This document shows, piece after piece, positions 32,513-42,299 of a stretch of 64,000 bases of DNA. The DNA comes from Muricoccus harenae (GTDB lineage Bacteria > Pseudomonadota > Alphaproteobacteria > Acetobacterales > Acetobacteraceae). The stretch covers positions 62,001 through 126,000 of the forward strand of contig NZ_WWDL01000013.1 in assembly GCF_009848505.1 (NCBI RefSeq). The letters run 5' to 3'. Both the position numbers and the translations under genes were made by a program. The number at the start of each line of letters is the position of its first letter. The stretch's first letter is position 1. The notes beneath the pieces are model-generated. The model saw nothing but the letters and a program-made list of their open reading frames with translations, was not told the origin of the DNA and made no database searches.

Positions 32513-33408
32513 GCGCCGGGCAGCCGAAGCTTCCGCGCGAGGTCGAGCAGCATCTCGGCGCCGACGACGAAAGGTGCATCTACCATGCTGCCATCCACCA
32601 GAAAGGCGCCCATTCCCGCCGCGATCTGTTCGCGCCCCACCTCGACCACGCGCTTCGCGCGGGCGATCTCCGCGGGCGTCGGCTGGAACACCTCGTTGGC
32701 GAGGGCGATCTGCGTCGGGTGGATGCAGCTCTTGCCGGCGTAACCCATGCGGCGGGCGGCTGCGGCCTCGGCGCGATACGCATCGAGCTGGTCGACCTTG
32801 GCAAAGGCGCCGTCATAGGCGGCCACCCCGGCCTCGGCAGCGGCGAGGCGGATCTCCATTCGCACATGGGCGAGCATGGCTGCATCCATCCGGTCGAAAC
32901 CATAAGGTTCCAGTAGGTCAGCGTAGCCGATCTGCAGCCCGGTCACGCGGGGATGCGCCGCCGCGATCTCATGGGCGAGGCGCAGGGCGCGTGGCGTCTC
33001 GATGTTGCAGAGGATGCCGATGGGCTGAGTCACGCCGTTGTCGCGCTCGGCCTTCTCCAGCACCTCGGCGGCCTGCACAACCTCGGCGGCGTCGCGGATC
33101 ATCGGAAGGTTGATCATATGCGTGCCGGGGAGGGCCACCGCCGCAACGTCGGGCGCGAAATGCGGCGTGTCGATCCCGTTCACCCGCACGACGATGACCT
33201 TTCCGCCATGCGCGCCACCGTGCAGGAAGCCCGCCAGCATTTCCCGCGCCGCATCCTTGCGGTTCGGCGCCACCGCATCCTCCAGGTCGAAGGAAAGGGC
33301 GTCAGCTGCCGAGGCAGAAGCCTTGGCGAAGAGCTCCTCCCGCGAACCGGGGACGAAGAGCTTGCTCCGCATGGGCGGGATGACCGGCCGTTCTGTCAGG
33401 TGTTCCAT
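32506..33408 (-). CDS. HpcH/HpaI aldolase/citrate lyase beta-subunit (CitE-like) family protein
   Basis: 300-residue CoA-thioester lyase of the CitE/malyl-CoA lyase family. Signature residues are PMRSKLFVPGSREELFAKA, ALSFDLEDAVAPNRKDAARE (metal-binding Glu/Asp), VIVVRVNGIDTPHFAPDV (active-site Arg), GILCNIETPRALRLAHEIA and GYAGKSCIHPTQI. Without citrate lyase alpha and gamma genes nearby it is more likely a citramalyl- or malyl-CoA lyase or related enzyme. The neighbouring Bug protein suggests a carboxylate uptake and cleavage unit. The start ATG 33408 is the longest with a conserved N-terminus. Confidence 0.86.
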   Translation of the reverse strand: MEHLTERPVIPPMRSKLFVPGSREELFAKASASAADALSFDLEDAVAPNRKDAAREMLAGFLHGGAHGGKVIVVRVNGIDTPHFAPDVAAVALPGTHMINLPMIRDAAEVVQAAEVLEKAERDNGVTQPIGILCNIETPRALRLAHEIAAAHPRVTGLQIGYADLLEPYGFDRMDAAMLAHVRMEIRLAAAEAGVAAYDGAFAKVDQLDAYRAEAAAARRMGYAGKSCIHPTQIALANEVFQPTPAEIARAKRVVEVGREQIAAGMGAFLVDGSMVDAPFVVGAEMLLDLARKLRLPGAD

Positions 33409-33527
33409 GGGGCCGAGGTTAGACGTGGCGCGCCCGCCGTGGAACGCCTGCGTCGATCACGATAGGGGGCCGCGCGGTCACCGCATCCCCCCGAAGGTCG
33501 GCAGGGCGGCCCGGTACCATGCCGGCC

Positions 33528-33977
33528 TCAGGATTCGCGGCGCGGAATGATGGAGATCGTGCCGCTGACCTCGAGCACCGCCAGCTGGATGTCCTCCATC
33601 CGCATCAGCCCTTGCACCTCCCGCGCGCTCTGCAGCACCTCAGCCTCGCTGATCCGTGCCTCGCGCATCCGCTCGTGCAGTGGCTGCCCATCCGCCACGA
33701 GAATGGTGGGCAGCCCTTCCATGACCCGGTCCGTCTTCTGGTGGTTAGCCTTCAGCCAACGGACGGTCACGTCGAGGCCGAGCAGAGTCGCGATAGCCAG
33801 GATGCCGTTGGTGAGCGAGAAGTCCTCTCCCAGCAGCGCCTGCTGCGTTGCCTCTCCGACCACGAGCAACAGTACGAAGTCGAAGGTGGTGATGTGGCTC
33901 ATGCTGCGCCGGCCGGTGATGCGGAACATCAAACTCAGCACCACATAGATCACCAGCGCCCGGATCACGCTTTCCAA
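33528..33977 (-). CDS. YetF/DUF421 family membrane protein
   Basis: 149-residue protein with a membrane N-terminal half (IRALVIYVVLSLMFRITGRR, FDFVLLLVVGEATQQALL, GILAIATLLGLDVTVRWL) and a soluble C-terminal DUF421 domain (LPTILVADGQPLHERMREARISEAEVLQSAREVQGLMRMEDIQLAVLE... in part). The start is a TTG at 33977. It is shorter than the roughly 220-residue Bacillus YetF, ending after the first soluble module (SGTISIIP). It lies directly downstream of a one-span membrane protein gene. Confidence 0.8.
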   Translation of the reverse strand: MESVIRALVIYVVLSLMFRITGRRSMSHITTFDFVLLLVVGEATQQALLGEDFSLTNGILAIATLLGLDVTVRWLKANHQKTDRVMEGLPTILVADGQPLHERMREARISEAEVLQSAREVQGLMRMEDIQLAVLEVSGTISIIPRRES

Positions 33978-33998
33978 AAAGTCGCCCTCTTCATCGGA

Positions 33999-34502
33999 TC
34001 ACGGCATCACGAAGAGGCGCAGCGGCAGGACGGCTTCGCCCAGCGCCAGTTGTCCCTCAACCATGCCCGGGCGGGAGGAGCGGAGATTCAGCAGGATTTC
34101 GGCCGCATGTCCCTCCGCCGGCGGATCGAAGCGCAGCCAGATCCGGCCCGGGGCGCGGGACTCGCTGGCAGGTTGAGGTTCGATGGCGAGGAGCGCCAAC
34201 TCGGTGAGTTCGCCTTCCAGCCGCAGGATGAGCGAGCCGGATGGGGGCCCGGTGGTGCGGATGCGAAGTCGACTGTCACGGCCGATGCGCTCGATCCGCT
34301 CCCACTCCATCTCGACTGTGCCGTCGTCGCTGCGCAACCGCGCCTGGGCCAGGGGCCCGCCGCCGAAGGCCCCCAGTGCGCCGAGCAGCACGAACCCTGC
34401 CATCACGGCCCAGCCGATGCGCTGGAAGCGCCAGACCCGGCGCTGAAAGGCGAGATCCTCCCCGACCAGTCGGGAGGCCTCCTGCAGGATGGGGCTGACC
34501 AT
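33999..34502 (-). CDS. One-span membrane protein upstream of YetF
   Basis: 167-residue hypothetical protein: a 30-residue cytosolic N-terminus (LVGEDLAFQRRVWRFQRI), one transmembrane helix (GWAVMAGFVLLGALGAFGGG) and a C-terminal extracytoplasmic beta-rich domain (SGSLILRLEGELTELALLAIEP). It precedes the YetF gene by 21 bp, so they are probably one operon and possibly partners in the membrane. No family function is known. Confidence 0.65.
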   Translation of the reverse strand: MVSPILQEASRLVGEDLAFQRRVWRFQRIGWAVMAGFVLLGALGAFGGGPLAQARLRSDDGTVEMEWERIERIGRDSRLRIRTTGPPSGSLILRLEGELTELALLAIEPQPASESRAPGRIWLRFDPPAEGHAAEILLNLRSSRPGMVEGQLALGEAVLPLRLFVMP

Positions 34503-34578
34503 GGGGACGCAACGCTTCCAGGCTACTCCCGTTGCTCCAGCACTTCACGCGGGCGGCGGCTCATGCGAAATCAACCGA

Positions 34579-35574
34579 ATGCGCATCCATATCCAGAACC
34601 CCTATAACGATCCGCATTTCGCCGTGACCGAGGCGCAGTGGCAGGCCGCCCTGGCCCGCAGCCCGGACATGACGGGGCTGGAGGTCTCCTTCGCCAGGGA
34701 TGACGAAGGCTTCGCCCGCGCGATCCCCGAGGCCGAGATCCTGCTGACTTGGTCGCGTGCGCTGCGCAAGCGTTTCCCGGCGGGGGCGCTGCCCGGCATG
34801 GCGCCGAAGCTGAAGGTGATTGCCTGTACCTCCGCAGGCGTCGATCCCGCCCTGCCACTGCAAGATTGGCTGCCGGATTCCATTGCCCTGCTGAACAACA
34901 GCGGCACCCATGCCGACAAGGCCGGCGAGTTCGGCATTATGGCGATCCTGATGCTGCAGTCGCATATGCCCGCCTTTGCCGACCAGCAGCGGCGCGGCGA
35001 GTGGAAGGCGCTCCATGCATCCACCCTTGAAGGGGAGCGCGTGGTGATCGTCGGCGTCGGCTCGCTCGGCGGCGGCATTGCCCGGCGCGCGAAGCAGTTC
35101 GGGATGCATGTCATCGGCGTGCGCAACAGCCCCGGCGCGCATCCGGACTGCGATGAGACCTACACAACCGATGCGCTGGATGCCGTACTGCCGGAGGCGG
35201 ATTTCCTCGTCCTTGCTTGCCCGCTGACGGACCAGACCCGCAATCTCCTCTCGCGCGAGCGGATCGCGCTGCTGCCGAAGGGAGCGCGCCTCGTGAATAT
35301 CGCGCGCGGCGCGGTGTGGGACCAGGACGCGGTCTGCGATGCACTGGACTCCGGCCATCTGGGAGGCTGCGTCACCGATGTGGCCGTGCCGGAGCCGCTG
35401 CCGGCAGACCACCGCCTATGGCGCACCCCTGGTATGGTGGTGACGCCGCATATCTCGGCGGATGACCGCGCGCGCTACAACGACCGCACCCTGGACATCC
35501 TGTTCCGGAACATCCGCGCCCTGCGCGAGGGGAAGCCCCTTCCGAACCGGATCGATCCCGCCCGGGGGTACTGA
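34579..35574 (+). CDS. D-2-hydroxyacid dehydrogenase family protein
   Basis: 331-residue NAD-linked 2-hydroxyacid dehydrogenase. The nucleotide fold is VVIVGVGSLGGGIARRAKQFGM near residue 155, and the catalytic set is LVNIARGAVWDQDAV (Arg), TDVAVPEPLPADHRLW (Glu in VPEPL) and TPHISADDRARY (His). The N-terminal catalytic domain IACTSAGVDPALPLQDW is typical. Its substrate (glyoxylate, hydroxypyruvate or another 2-keto acid) is not defined. ATG 34579 is chosen by alignment of the family N-terminus; the same frame extends further without support. Confidence 0.88.
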   Translation: MRIHIQNPYNDPHFAVTEAQWQAALARSPDMTGLEVSFARDDEGFARAIPEAEILLTWSRALRKRFPAGALPGMAPKLKVIACTSAGVDPALPLQDWLPDSIALLNNSGTHADKAGEFGIMAILMLQSHMPAFADQQRRGEWKALHASTLEGERVVIVGVGSLGGGIARRAKQFGMHVIGVRNSPGAHPDCDETYTTDALDAVLPEADFLVLACPLTDQTRNLLSRERIALLPKGARLVNIARGAVWDQDAVCDALDSGHLGGCVTDVAVPEPLPADHRLWRTPGMVVTPHISADDRARYNDRTLDILFRNIRALREGKPLPNRIDPARGY

Positions 35575-35614
35575 GGAGGCGACGCCGCCCCGGCAGGGAC
35601 GGCGCCGCTGCGCA

Positions 35615-36652
35615 TCAGCGCTGCTGCGGCATCGGCCAGGCAGCCTCGCGCAGGATGCGCGCCGCGGCTTCGCGTGAGTCGCCGAACCGCGCCACCGGCG
35701 TCGTGTCCCAGCGCGGACTGCCCAGCACCTGCGCCCTTTCCGGAACGGGTACGCCGGGCAGGATGGGATAGAAGATGCCGCCGCCGAATTCGGCCTGCGC
35801 CTTTTCCGTCATCAGGTGCTCGATAAAGCGCACCGCGTTCTCGCGGTTCGGCGCACCGCGCAGCAGGCCGACGGCGGTGACGTTGATCATCGCCCCCGGC
35901 TCGTCGGCGCCCTGGTCGGGGAAGACCGCGCGCAGGCGCTTTGCCGCCTCGCGCTCCTCCGGCTTCTCCGAGGCCGCGAGGCGCAGCAGGTAATAGTGGT
36001 TGGAGATCGCTACCGCGCAGCGCCCCGCCGCCACCGCCTGGATCTGCACGAAGTCCGAAGCGATGGGCACGGCGGGCGCGAAATTCGCCGCGACGCCCTT
36101 GGCCCAGCTCGCCGCGCCGGCCTCGCCCAGGTGCACGATCATCCTGCCTGCGAGGAACTGGTTGTAGGTAGTCGGTGCGGTGGGGCAGACCGCGCCGCGC
36201 AGCCTGGCGTCGGCCAGGTCGGCGAAGCGTACCGGCGGGTTGGCGGCATCATCCCGCACCACCATCACCCGTGCCCGGGCGGACACGCCCGTCCAGAGGT
36301 TCTGCGGGTGGCGCAGATGCGCCGGCACGCGCTGCGTGGCTGGGGAGGAATAGGGCTCGAAAATGCCGGCGGCCTCGAGCTGCGCCAGGGCCACGGCATC
36401 CGTCCCAAGCATCAGGTCACCTGGCCCGCGAGGGGTGGCCGAGAGAGCGGTGACAGCAGCATTGCGGGCATTGGGCAGGAAGTTGACGAGGCTGCCGGTT
36501 TGCCGCGCGAAGCTCGCAAAAGGCTCCTGATCCGGGGAGCCGGGGCGTTGGGCGATGATGTTCAGCTCGCCCTGCGCCAGGGCGGGCATGGCGGCGAGGG
36601 GCGCGGCAAGGACGCTGGCGGCCAGCAGCAGGCGGCGCGCGACGCTGGGCAT
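35615..36652 (-). CDS. Extracytoplasmic Fe(III)-type ABC binding protein
   Basis: 345-residue periplasmic binding protein of the FbpA/FutA-like iron-binding group. The signal peptide is ARRLLLAASVLAAPLAAMP. The paired tyrosines typical of ferric binding sites occur in AISNHYYLLRLAASEKPEE, and the C-terminal region NVTAVGLLRGAPNRENAVRFIEHLMT is the family block. ATG 36652 has GGAGGAG with good spacing. No permease or ATPase gene adjoins it, so it must rely on components elsewhere. A Fur-box-like site lies upstream at 36699. Confidence 0.8.
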   Translation of the reverse strand: MPSVARRLLLAASVLAAPLAAMPALAQGELNIIAQRPGSPDQEPFASFARQTGSLVNFLPNARNAAVTALSATPRGPGDLMLGTDAVALAQLEAAGIFEPYSSPATQRVPAHLRHPQNLWTGVSARARVMVVRDDAANPPVRFADLADARLRGAVCPTAPTTYNQFLAGRMIVHLGEAGAASWAKGVAANFAPAVPIASDFVQIQAVAAGRCAVAISNHYYLLRLAASEKPEEREAAKRLRAVFPDQGADEPGAMINVTAVGLLRGAPNRENAVRFIEHLMTEKAQAEFGGGIFYPILPGVPVPERAQVLGSPRWDTTPVARFGDSREAAARILREAAWPMPQQR

Positions 36653-36698
36653 CGGGATCTCCTCCAAAATCGGAGCGAAGGGCATAGCCCGGATCCTT

Positions 36699-36717
36699 GA
36701 TTATGAGAATGCAAGTT
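36699..36717. promoter_or_regulatory. Possible Fur-type half site
   Basis: The stretch beginning GATTATGAGAATGC matches 11 of the first 12 bases of a Fur box (GATAATGAGAAT), but the second half is poor. It lies about 47 bp upstream of the iron-type binding protein, in the spacer between divergent genes, so iron repression is plausible but unproven. Confidence 0.3.
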
Positions 36718-36794
36718 GTTCGCAGAGTCTCGCTCATCCTTTCGGGGCCTAGCGCTCGCCAAACCGGGGTGCCCGGCCGCGCGTTCAGCCTTCC

Positions 36795-37622
36795 ATGCGA
36801 ATTCACGCCATCGAATGCGGTTCCATGCGCCCCTTTGGCGGGCGGCTCTGGGATGGACACACATCGGGCTTAGGACCGGCGCATCTGGCCTGCCGATGCC
36901 TGTTGGCCGAGACGGAGGCGGGGCTGGTGCTGGTAGACACCGGCTTCGGTCTGGATGACGTCAGTCGCCCTATCCTGCGCCTCAGCCGTGCCTTCTACCA
37001 TGCCGATCGCGTGCATCTGGAAGCGGACGAGACCGCCGTCTCACGCCTGCGCCGCATGGGCTTCGACCCGGGCGATGTGCGCCACATCGTCATGACGCAT
37101 CTCGACTTCGATCATGCCGGTGGCCTGACGGACTTTCCCCATGCGCGCGTGCATGTCGATGCGCGGGAAGCCGCCGCCTCGCGCCGGCGCTTCACCCCGA
37201 TCGCACGGGGGCGCTACCGCCCGCCGCAGCTCGATCATCCAATGCGGGAATACGACGCCCCCGGCGCGCCATGGTTCGGCCTGCCCACGCTGCGGGGGCT
37301 GGAAGGCTTGCCGCCCGGCATCTTCCTCGTCCCGCTGCCCGGGCACACGGAAGGCCATTGCGGCGTGGCGCTGAATACGGGCGATGGCTGGGTGCTGCAC
37401 GCAGGCGACACCGTCTTCATGCATTCGGAACTTCAGGAGCCGCTCCGCATGCCGCCCCTCGTCGATGCCTATGCCCGCGTCATGCAGGTGAACCAAGAGG
37501 CGCGGCTGCAGAGCCGACGCATGCTCCGCAAGCTCGCCCGCGAACATGGCGAGGAGGTGACGATCCTCTGCACCCATGACCCGTCGCTGCCCGCGGGTGC
37601 GGAGCGACGGGTTTCCGCTTGA
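36795..37622 (+). CDS. Metallo-beta-lactamase-fold hydrolase (lactonase-like)
   Basis: 275-residue MBL-fold hydrolase, cytosolic. Metal ligands are in VMTHLDFDHAGGL (near residue 100), PLPGHTEGHCG and LHAGDTVFMHS. The first motif reads H-x-D-x-D-H, so the second His of the classical H-x-H-x-D-H is an Asp; this occurs in some AttM/AiiB-like and other lineages. The N-terminal MRIHAIECGSMRP is also seen in such lactonase-like proteins. Substrate unknown. It is divergent from the iron binding protein gene. Confidence 0.82.
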   Translation: MRIHAIECGSMRPFGGRLWDGHTSGLGPAHLACRCLLAETEAGLVLVDTGFGLDDVSRPILRLSRAFYHADRVHLEADETAVSRLRRMGFDPGDVRHIVMTHLDFDHAGGLTDFPHARVHVDAREAAASRRRFTPIARGRYRPPQLDHPMREYDAPGAPWFGLPTLRGLEGLPPGIFLVPLPGHTEGHCGVALNTGDGWVLHAGDTVFMHSELQEPLRMPPLVDAYARVMQVNQEARLQSRRMLRKLAREHGEEVTILCTHDPSLPAGAERRVSA

Positions 37623-37634
37623 GGCGGGGAGGGA

Positions 37635-38831
<1,197 letters not shown>

Positions 38832-38854
38832 CGGAGCTATTCCTGAAAGGGGCC

Positions 38855-38883
38855 GAAATAACCGGAGGCGCCGAAGCGCCCCC
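38855..38883 (-). terminator. Terminator or attenuator between gap and pgk
   Basis: In the minus-strand transcript GGGGGCGC-TTCG-GCGCCTCC forms an 8-bp stem with one wobble pair and a stable TTCG tetraloop (38883 to 38864), followed by a T-rich TTATTT (38860-38855). It is placed just after gap, so it would partly stop transcription before pgk. Confidence 0.65.
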
Positions 38884-38891
38884 GTTCAGTC

Positions 38892-39938
38892 TCAGAGCGA
38901 GCCGAGCAGGGCTGCGGTGTCGCTCATCCGATTCGAGAAGCCCCACTCATTGTCGTACCAGGACATCACGCGGACCAGCCCGCCATCGACCACCTGCGTC
39001 TGCGTCGCGTCGAAGGTGGAGGAATGGGAGTCGTGGTTGAAGTCGATGGAGACCAGCGGCGCCGTGTTGTAGCCGAGGATACCCTTCAACTCGGGGGACT
39101 CGGAGGCCTCCTTCATCGCCGCGTTGATCGCCTCCTTGGTCAGGCCCTCGGTCTTCGCGGGCACGAAGTCGAGCGAGACGAGAGAGACGTTCGGCGTCGG
39201 GATGCGGATGGCGGTGCCGTCCAGCTTGCCCTTCAGCTCCGGCAGCACGAGGCCCACGGCCTTGGCCGCGCCCGTCGAGGTCGGGATGGCCGAGACAGCC
39301 GCGGCGCGGGCGCGGTGCAGGTCCTTGTGCAGCGTGTCCACGGTGTTCTGGTCGCCCGTATAGGCGTGGATCGTCACCATGTAGCCGCGCAGGATGCCGA
39401 ACTTGTCGTGCAGCACCTTGGCAATGGGCGCCAGGCAGTTGGTGGTGCAGGACGCGTTCGAGACGATCTGGTGCGACGGCTTCAGGATCTTGTGGTTCAC
39501 GCCATAGACGATGGTCGCCTGGGCGGAGTCATCGGCATGCGCCTCGGCCCAGGTAACGGGGGCGGAGACCAGCACCTTGCGCGGGCCGGACTGCAGCAGC
39601 AGCGCCGCCTTGTCGGAATTGGTGAAGATGCCCGTGCACTCGGCCGCCACATCCACGCCCTGCCAGGGCAGCTTGGTGGGATCGCGCTCGGCCGTCACCT
39701 TGATCGGCTTGTAGGTGCGGCCAGCGGCCGAGATCACCATCGTGTCACCCTCGACGCGCACCTCGCCGGGGAAGCGGCCATGCACGCTGTCGTAGCGGAA
39801 TAGATGCGCATTCGCCTCGACCGAGCCGAGATCGTTGATATGCGTGAACTCGACGTCGTCACGGCCGCTCTCAAGCGCCGCGCGCAGCACGAGCCGCCCA
39901 ATGCGCCCGAAGCCGTTGATCGCTACCTTGACCGCCAT
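38892..39938 (-). CDS. gap: Glyceraldehyde-3-phosphate dehydrogenase
   Basis: 348-residue GAPDH of glycolysis and the Calvin cycle. NAD(P) fold AINGFGRIGRLVLRA (residues 6-21), catalytic Cys164 in SNASCTTNCLAP and C-terminal SWYDNEWGFSNRM are standard. An insertion around VTWAEAHADDSAQ (residues 128-140) makes it slightly longer than the typical 335. It lies between tkt and pgk on one strand, 19 bp after tkt, so the three form the lower-sugar block. Confidence 0.97.
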   Translation of the reverse strand: MAVKVAINGFGRIGRLVLRAALESGRDDVEFTHINDLGSVEANAHLFRYDSVHGRFPGEVRVEGDTMVISAAGRTYKPIKVTAERDPTKLPWQGVDVAAECTGIFTNSDKAALLLQSGPRKVLVSAPVTWAEAHADDSAQATIVYGVNHKILKPSHQIVSNASCTTNCLAPIAKVLHDKFGILRGYMVTIHAYTGDQNTVDTLHKDLHRARAAAVSAIPTSTGAAKAVGLVLPELKGKLDGTAIRIPTPNVSLVSLDFVPAKTEGLTKEAINAAMKEASESPELKGILGYNTAPLVSIDFNHDSHSSTFDATQTQVVDGGLVRVMSWYDNEWGFSNRMSDTAALLGSL

Positions 39939-39957
39939 ATCCGTCCCTTCCGTTCGC

Positions 39958-42009
39958 TCAGTTCACGCGGCGCTTGACCGCCGCCACCACCGAATCGGCG
40001 GTGATGCCGAAGTGCTTGTACAGATCGCTCGCCGGCGCGCTCGCCCCGAAGCCCTGCATCCCGATAAAGATGCCGTCAGGACCGAGCCAGCGCGACCAGC
40101 CGAACTCCAGCGCCGCCTCGATCCCCACCCGCAGCGCCGTGCCGAGTACCGTCTCCTGCCAGGAGGGATCCTGCAGCTCGAAGACCTTCCAGCAAGGCAT
40201 CGAGACGACGGCCGTCGGGATCCCGGCCTCCTCGAGCGTCTCGCGCGCTGCCATGGCGATCTCCACCTCGGAGCCGGTGGCGATCAGCGTCGCCTTCCGT
40301 TCCGCCGAGGCCTCGGCAAGCACATAGGCGCCGCGCGCGGTGCGGTTCTCGCCGACATCACTGCGCAGCGTCGGTAGGTTCTGACGGGAAAGGGCCAGCA
40401 CGCTCGGCCCGTCGGTCCGCTTCACCGCCATCTCCCAGGCCTCCGCCGTCTCGATGACGTCGGCCGGGCGGAAGACATAGAGGTTCGGGATGGCGCGCAA
40501 GGCGGCCAGGTGCTCGACCGGCTGGTGCGTCGGGCCATCCTCGCCGAGGCCGATGCTGTCATGCGTCAGCACATGCACCACGCGCTGCCGCATCAGCGCC
40601 GCAAGGCGGATGGCGGGGCGCATGTAGTCGCTGAACACGAGGAAGGTGCCGGAGTAGGGGATCACGCCCCCATGCAGCGCCATGCCGTTCATGGCCGCGG
40701 CCATGCCGTGCTCGCGGATGCCCCAATGGACGAAGCGCCCGCCGAAGTTCTCAGCGGAAAGGGCAGGGATGCCTTTCACATTGGTGTTGTTGGAGCCGGT
40801 GAGGTCCGCGGAGCCGCCGATCATCTCGGGCACGGCCGGAACCAGCGCCTCCAGCGCCTTCTGCGAGGCGACGCGTGTGGCGATCTTCGGCTTCTCGGCG
40901 GCCGCCTTGGCCTTCCACTCGCCGATGGCCGCGTCCCAGCGCTCCGGCAGCTTGCCGGCCATGGCGCGCTCGAAATCCGCGCGTTGCGGATGCTTCGCCA
41001 GCCGCTTCAACCAGGAGCGGCGCGTGCCGCCGCCGCGCTTGCCGGCCGATTCCCAGCCTTCGCGGATCTCGGCCGGCACTTCGAAGGGACCGGACTCCCA
41101 GCCCATCGCCGCCTTGGCCGCGGCCGCTTCCTCCGGGCCGAGCGGCGCGCCATGGCTGCCCGCCGTGCCGGCCTTCTTCGGCGCGGTGAAGCCGATGATG
41201 GTGCGGCAGGCGATCAGCGTCGGCTTGCGGGACTTGGTCGCGGCGTTCAGCGCCGCCGCCACAGCCTCATGGTCATGCCCGTCCACGCGGCGCACGGCCC
41301 AGCCATAGGCCTTGAAGCGTGCCAGTGTGTCCTCGGACACCGAAAGCGCCGTGTCGCCGTCGATGGAGATGTGGTTGTCGTCCCAAAGGACGGTCAGCTT
41401 GCCCAGGCCGAAATGCCCGGCGAGCGAGGCGGCCTCGTGGGAGATGCCCTCCTGCAGGTCGCCATCCGAGGCGATCACCCAAGTGCGGTGGTCCACTAGG
41501 CTCTTGCCGAAGCGCGCGGCGAGGTGCCGCTCCGCCATAGCCATGCCGACGGCGGTGGAGATGCCCTGCCCCAGCGGACCGGTGGTCGTCTCGATCGCCG
41601 GGTGCTCGCCCGCTTCCGGATGGCCGGCGGCAGGGGAATGGAGCTGGCGAAAGCGGCGAAGCTCTTCCACGCCCATCCCGGCATGCCCGGTCAGATGCAA
41701 CCAGGAGTAGAGCAGCATCGAGCCGTGGCCCGCGCTCAGGACGAAGCGGTCGCGGTCCGGCCAGCGCGGATCGGCGACGTCATGCTTCAGGAAGCGGGTG
41801 AAGAGAACGGTTGCGGCATCTGCCATGCCCATGGGCATGCCGGGATGGCCGGATTTCGCCGCCTCCACGCCGTCGATCGCGAGGGCGCGAATTGCATCCG
41901 CCATGCGGCGGATGGGCGTCGCAGGGCGCGCCAGAATGGCGTCCTGCAACACGAGCGCCGGGCTCCGCTCAGGCGTCGGAGGCTGCTTGTCAGGTTCGGT
42001 CGTGGCCAA
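39958..42009 (-). CDS. tkt: Transketolase
   Basis: Thiamine-diphosphate transketolase of the pentose phosphate and Calvin pathways, about 683 residues. Marks are [59 protein letters not shown] (TPP-binding GDG), [19 protein letters not shown] and [20 protein letters not shown]. The start is uncertain: TTG 42009 (GGAG upstream) gives a 35-residue N-terminal extension ending [18 protein letters not shown] before the conserved MADAIRALA at 41904; a GTG at 41952 is another option. It is followed by gap and pgk. Confidence 0.95.
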   Translation of the reverse strand: MATTEPDKQPPTPERSPALVLQDAILARPATPIRRMADAIRALAIDGVEAAKSGHPGMPMGMADAATVLFTRFLKHDVADPRWPDRDRFVLSAGHGSMLLYSWLHLTGHAGMGVEELRRFRQLHSPAAGHPEAGEHPAIETTTGPLGQGISTAVGMAMAERHLAARFGKSLVDHRTWVIASDGDLQEGISHEAASLAGHFGLGKLTVLWDDNHISIDGDTALSVSEDTLARFKAYGWAVRRVDGHDHEAVAAALNAATKSRKPTLIACRTIIGFTAPKKAGTAGSHGAPLGPEEAAAAKAAMGWESGPFEVPAEIREGWESAGKRGGGTRRSWLKRLAKHPQRADFERAMAGKLPERWDAAIGEWKAKAAAEKPKIATRVASQKALEALVPAVPEMIGGSADLTGSNNTNVKGIPALSAENFGGRFVHWGIREHGMAAAMNGMALHGGVIPYSGTFLVFSDYMRPAIRLAALMRQRVVHVLTHDSIGLGEDGPTHQPVEHLAALRAIPNLYVFRPADVIETAEAWEMAVKRTDGPSVLALSRQNLPTLRSDVGENRTARGAYVLAEASAERKATLIATGSEVEIAMAARETLEEAGIPTAVVSMPCWKVFELQDPSWQETVLGTALRVGIEAALEFGWSRWLGPDGIFIGMQGFGASAPASDLYKHFGITADSVVAAVKRRVN

Positions 42010-42299
42010 GGAAGGGGGTCTCCGCGGCGTCGCTGGCTGGCGCACGGCGTCGTCGGCCGATCGCATGCATTTCAGTCGCGCGCTGGCCGCTATAGAGGCG
42101 GGCCGCCGCCGTGCCAACCCTGCGGCGGCAGCCCGTGTGGGGCGGGGGCCACGGCAATAAAGTGTTCCGCGAGCGAATCATCGTTTCGGACGTGACCAAA
42201 CCTGTCATATTGTCTAAATAAGTGTTCCAAGCGCCGCCTGGGGCCGTCCAAGAAGGGCTTGCGAACCGGATCTGAAGAACGAACGGGAATGGATCGCTG
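42010..42299. other. Divergent spacer between tkt and the GGDEF-EAL gene
   Basis: About 290 bp containing the only clearly AT-richer patch of this region (42150-42230). It carries two near-identical 13-bp sites (see 42156-42228) and would hold the promoters of both divergent genes. No RNA or small gene is seen. Confidence 0.5.
42156..42228. repeat. Pair of 13-bp direct repeats in a divergent promoter region
   Basis: AATAAAGTGTTCC at 42156-42168 and AAATAAGTGTTCC at 42216-42228 share 11 of 13 bases and lie 60 bp apart, roughly six helical turns, on the same strand. Such spacing is typical of a regulator binding two sites. The AT-rich flanks contrast with the surrounding DNA. Confidence 0.6.
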
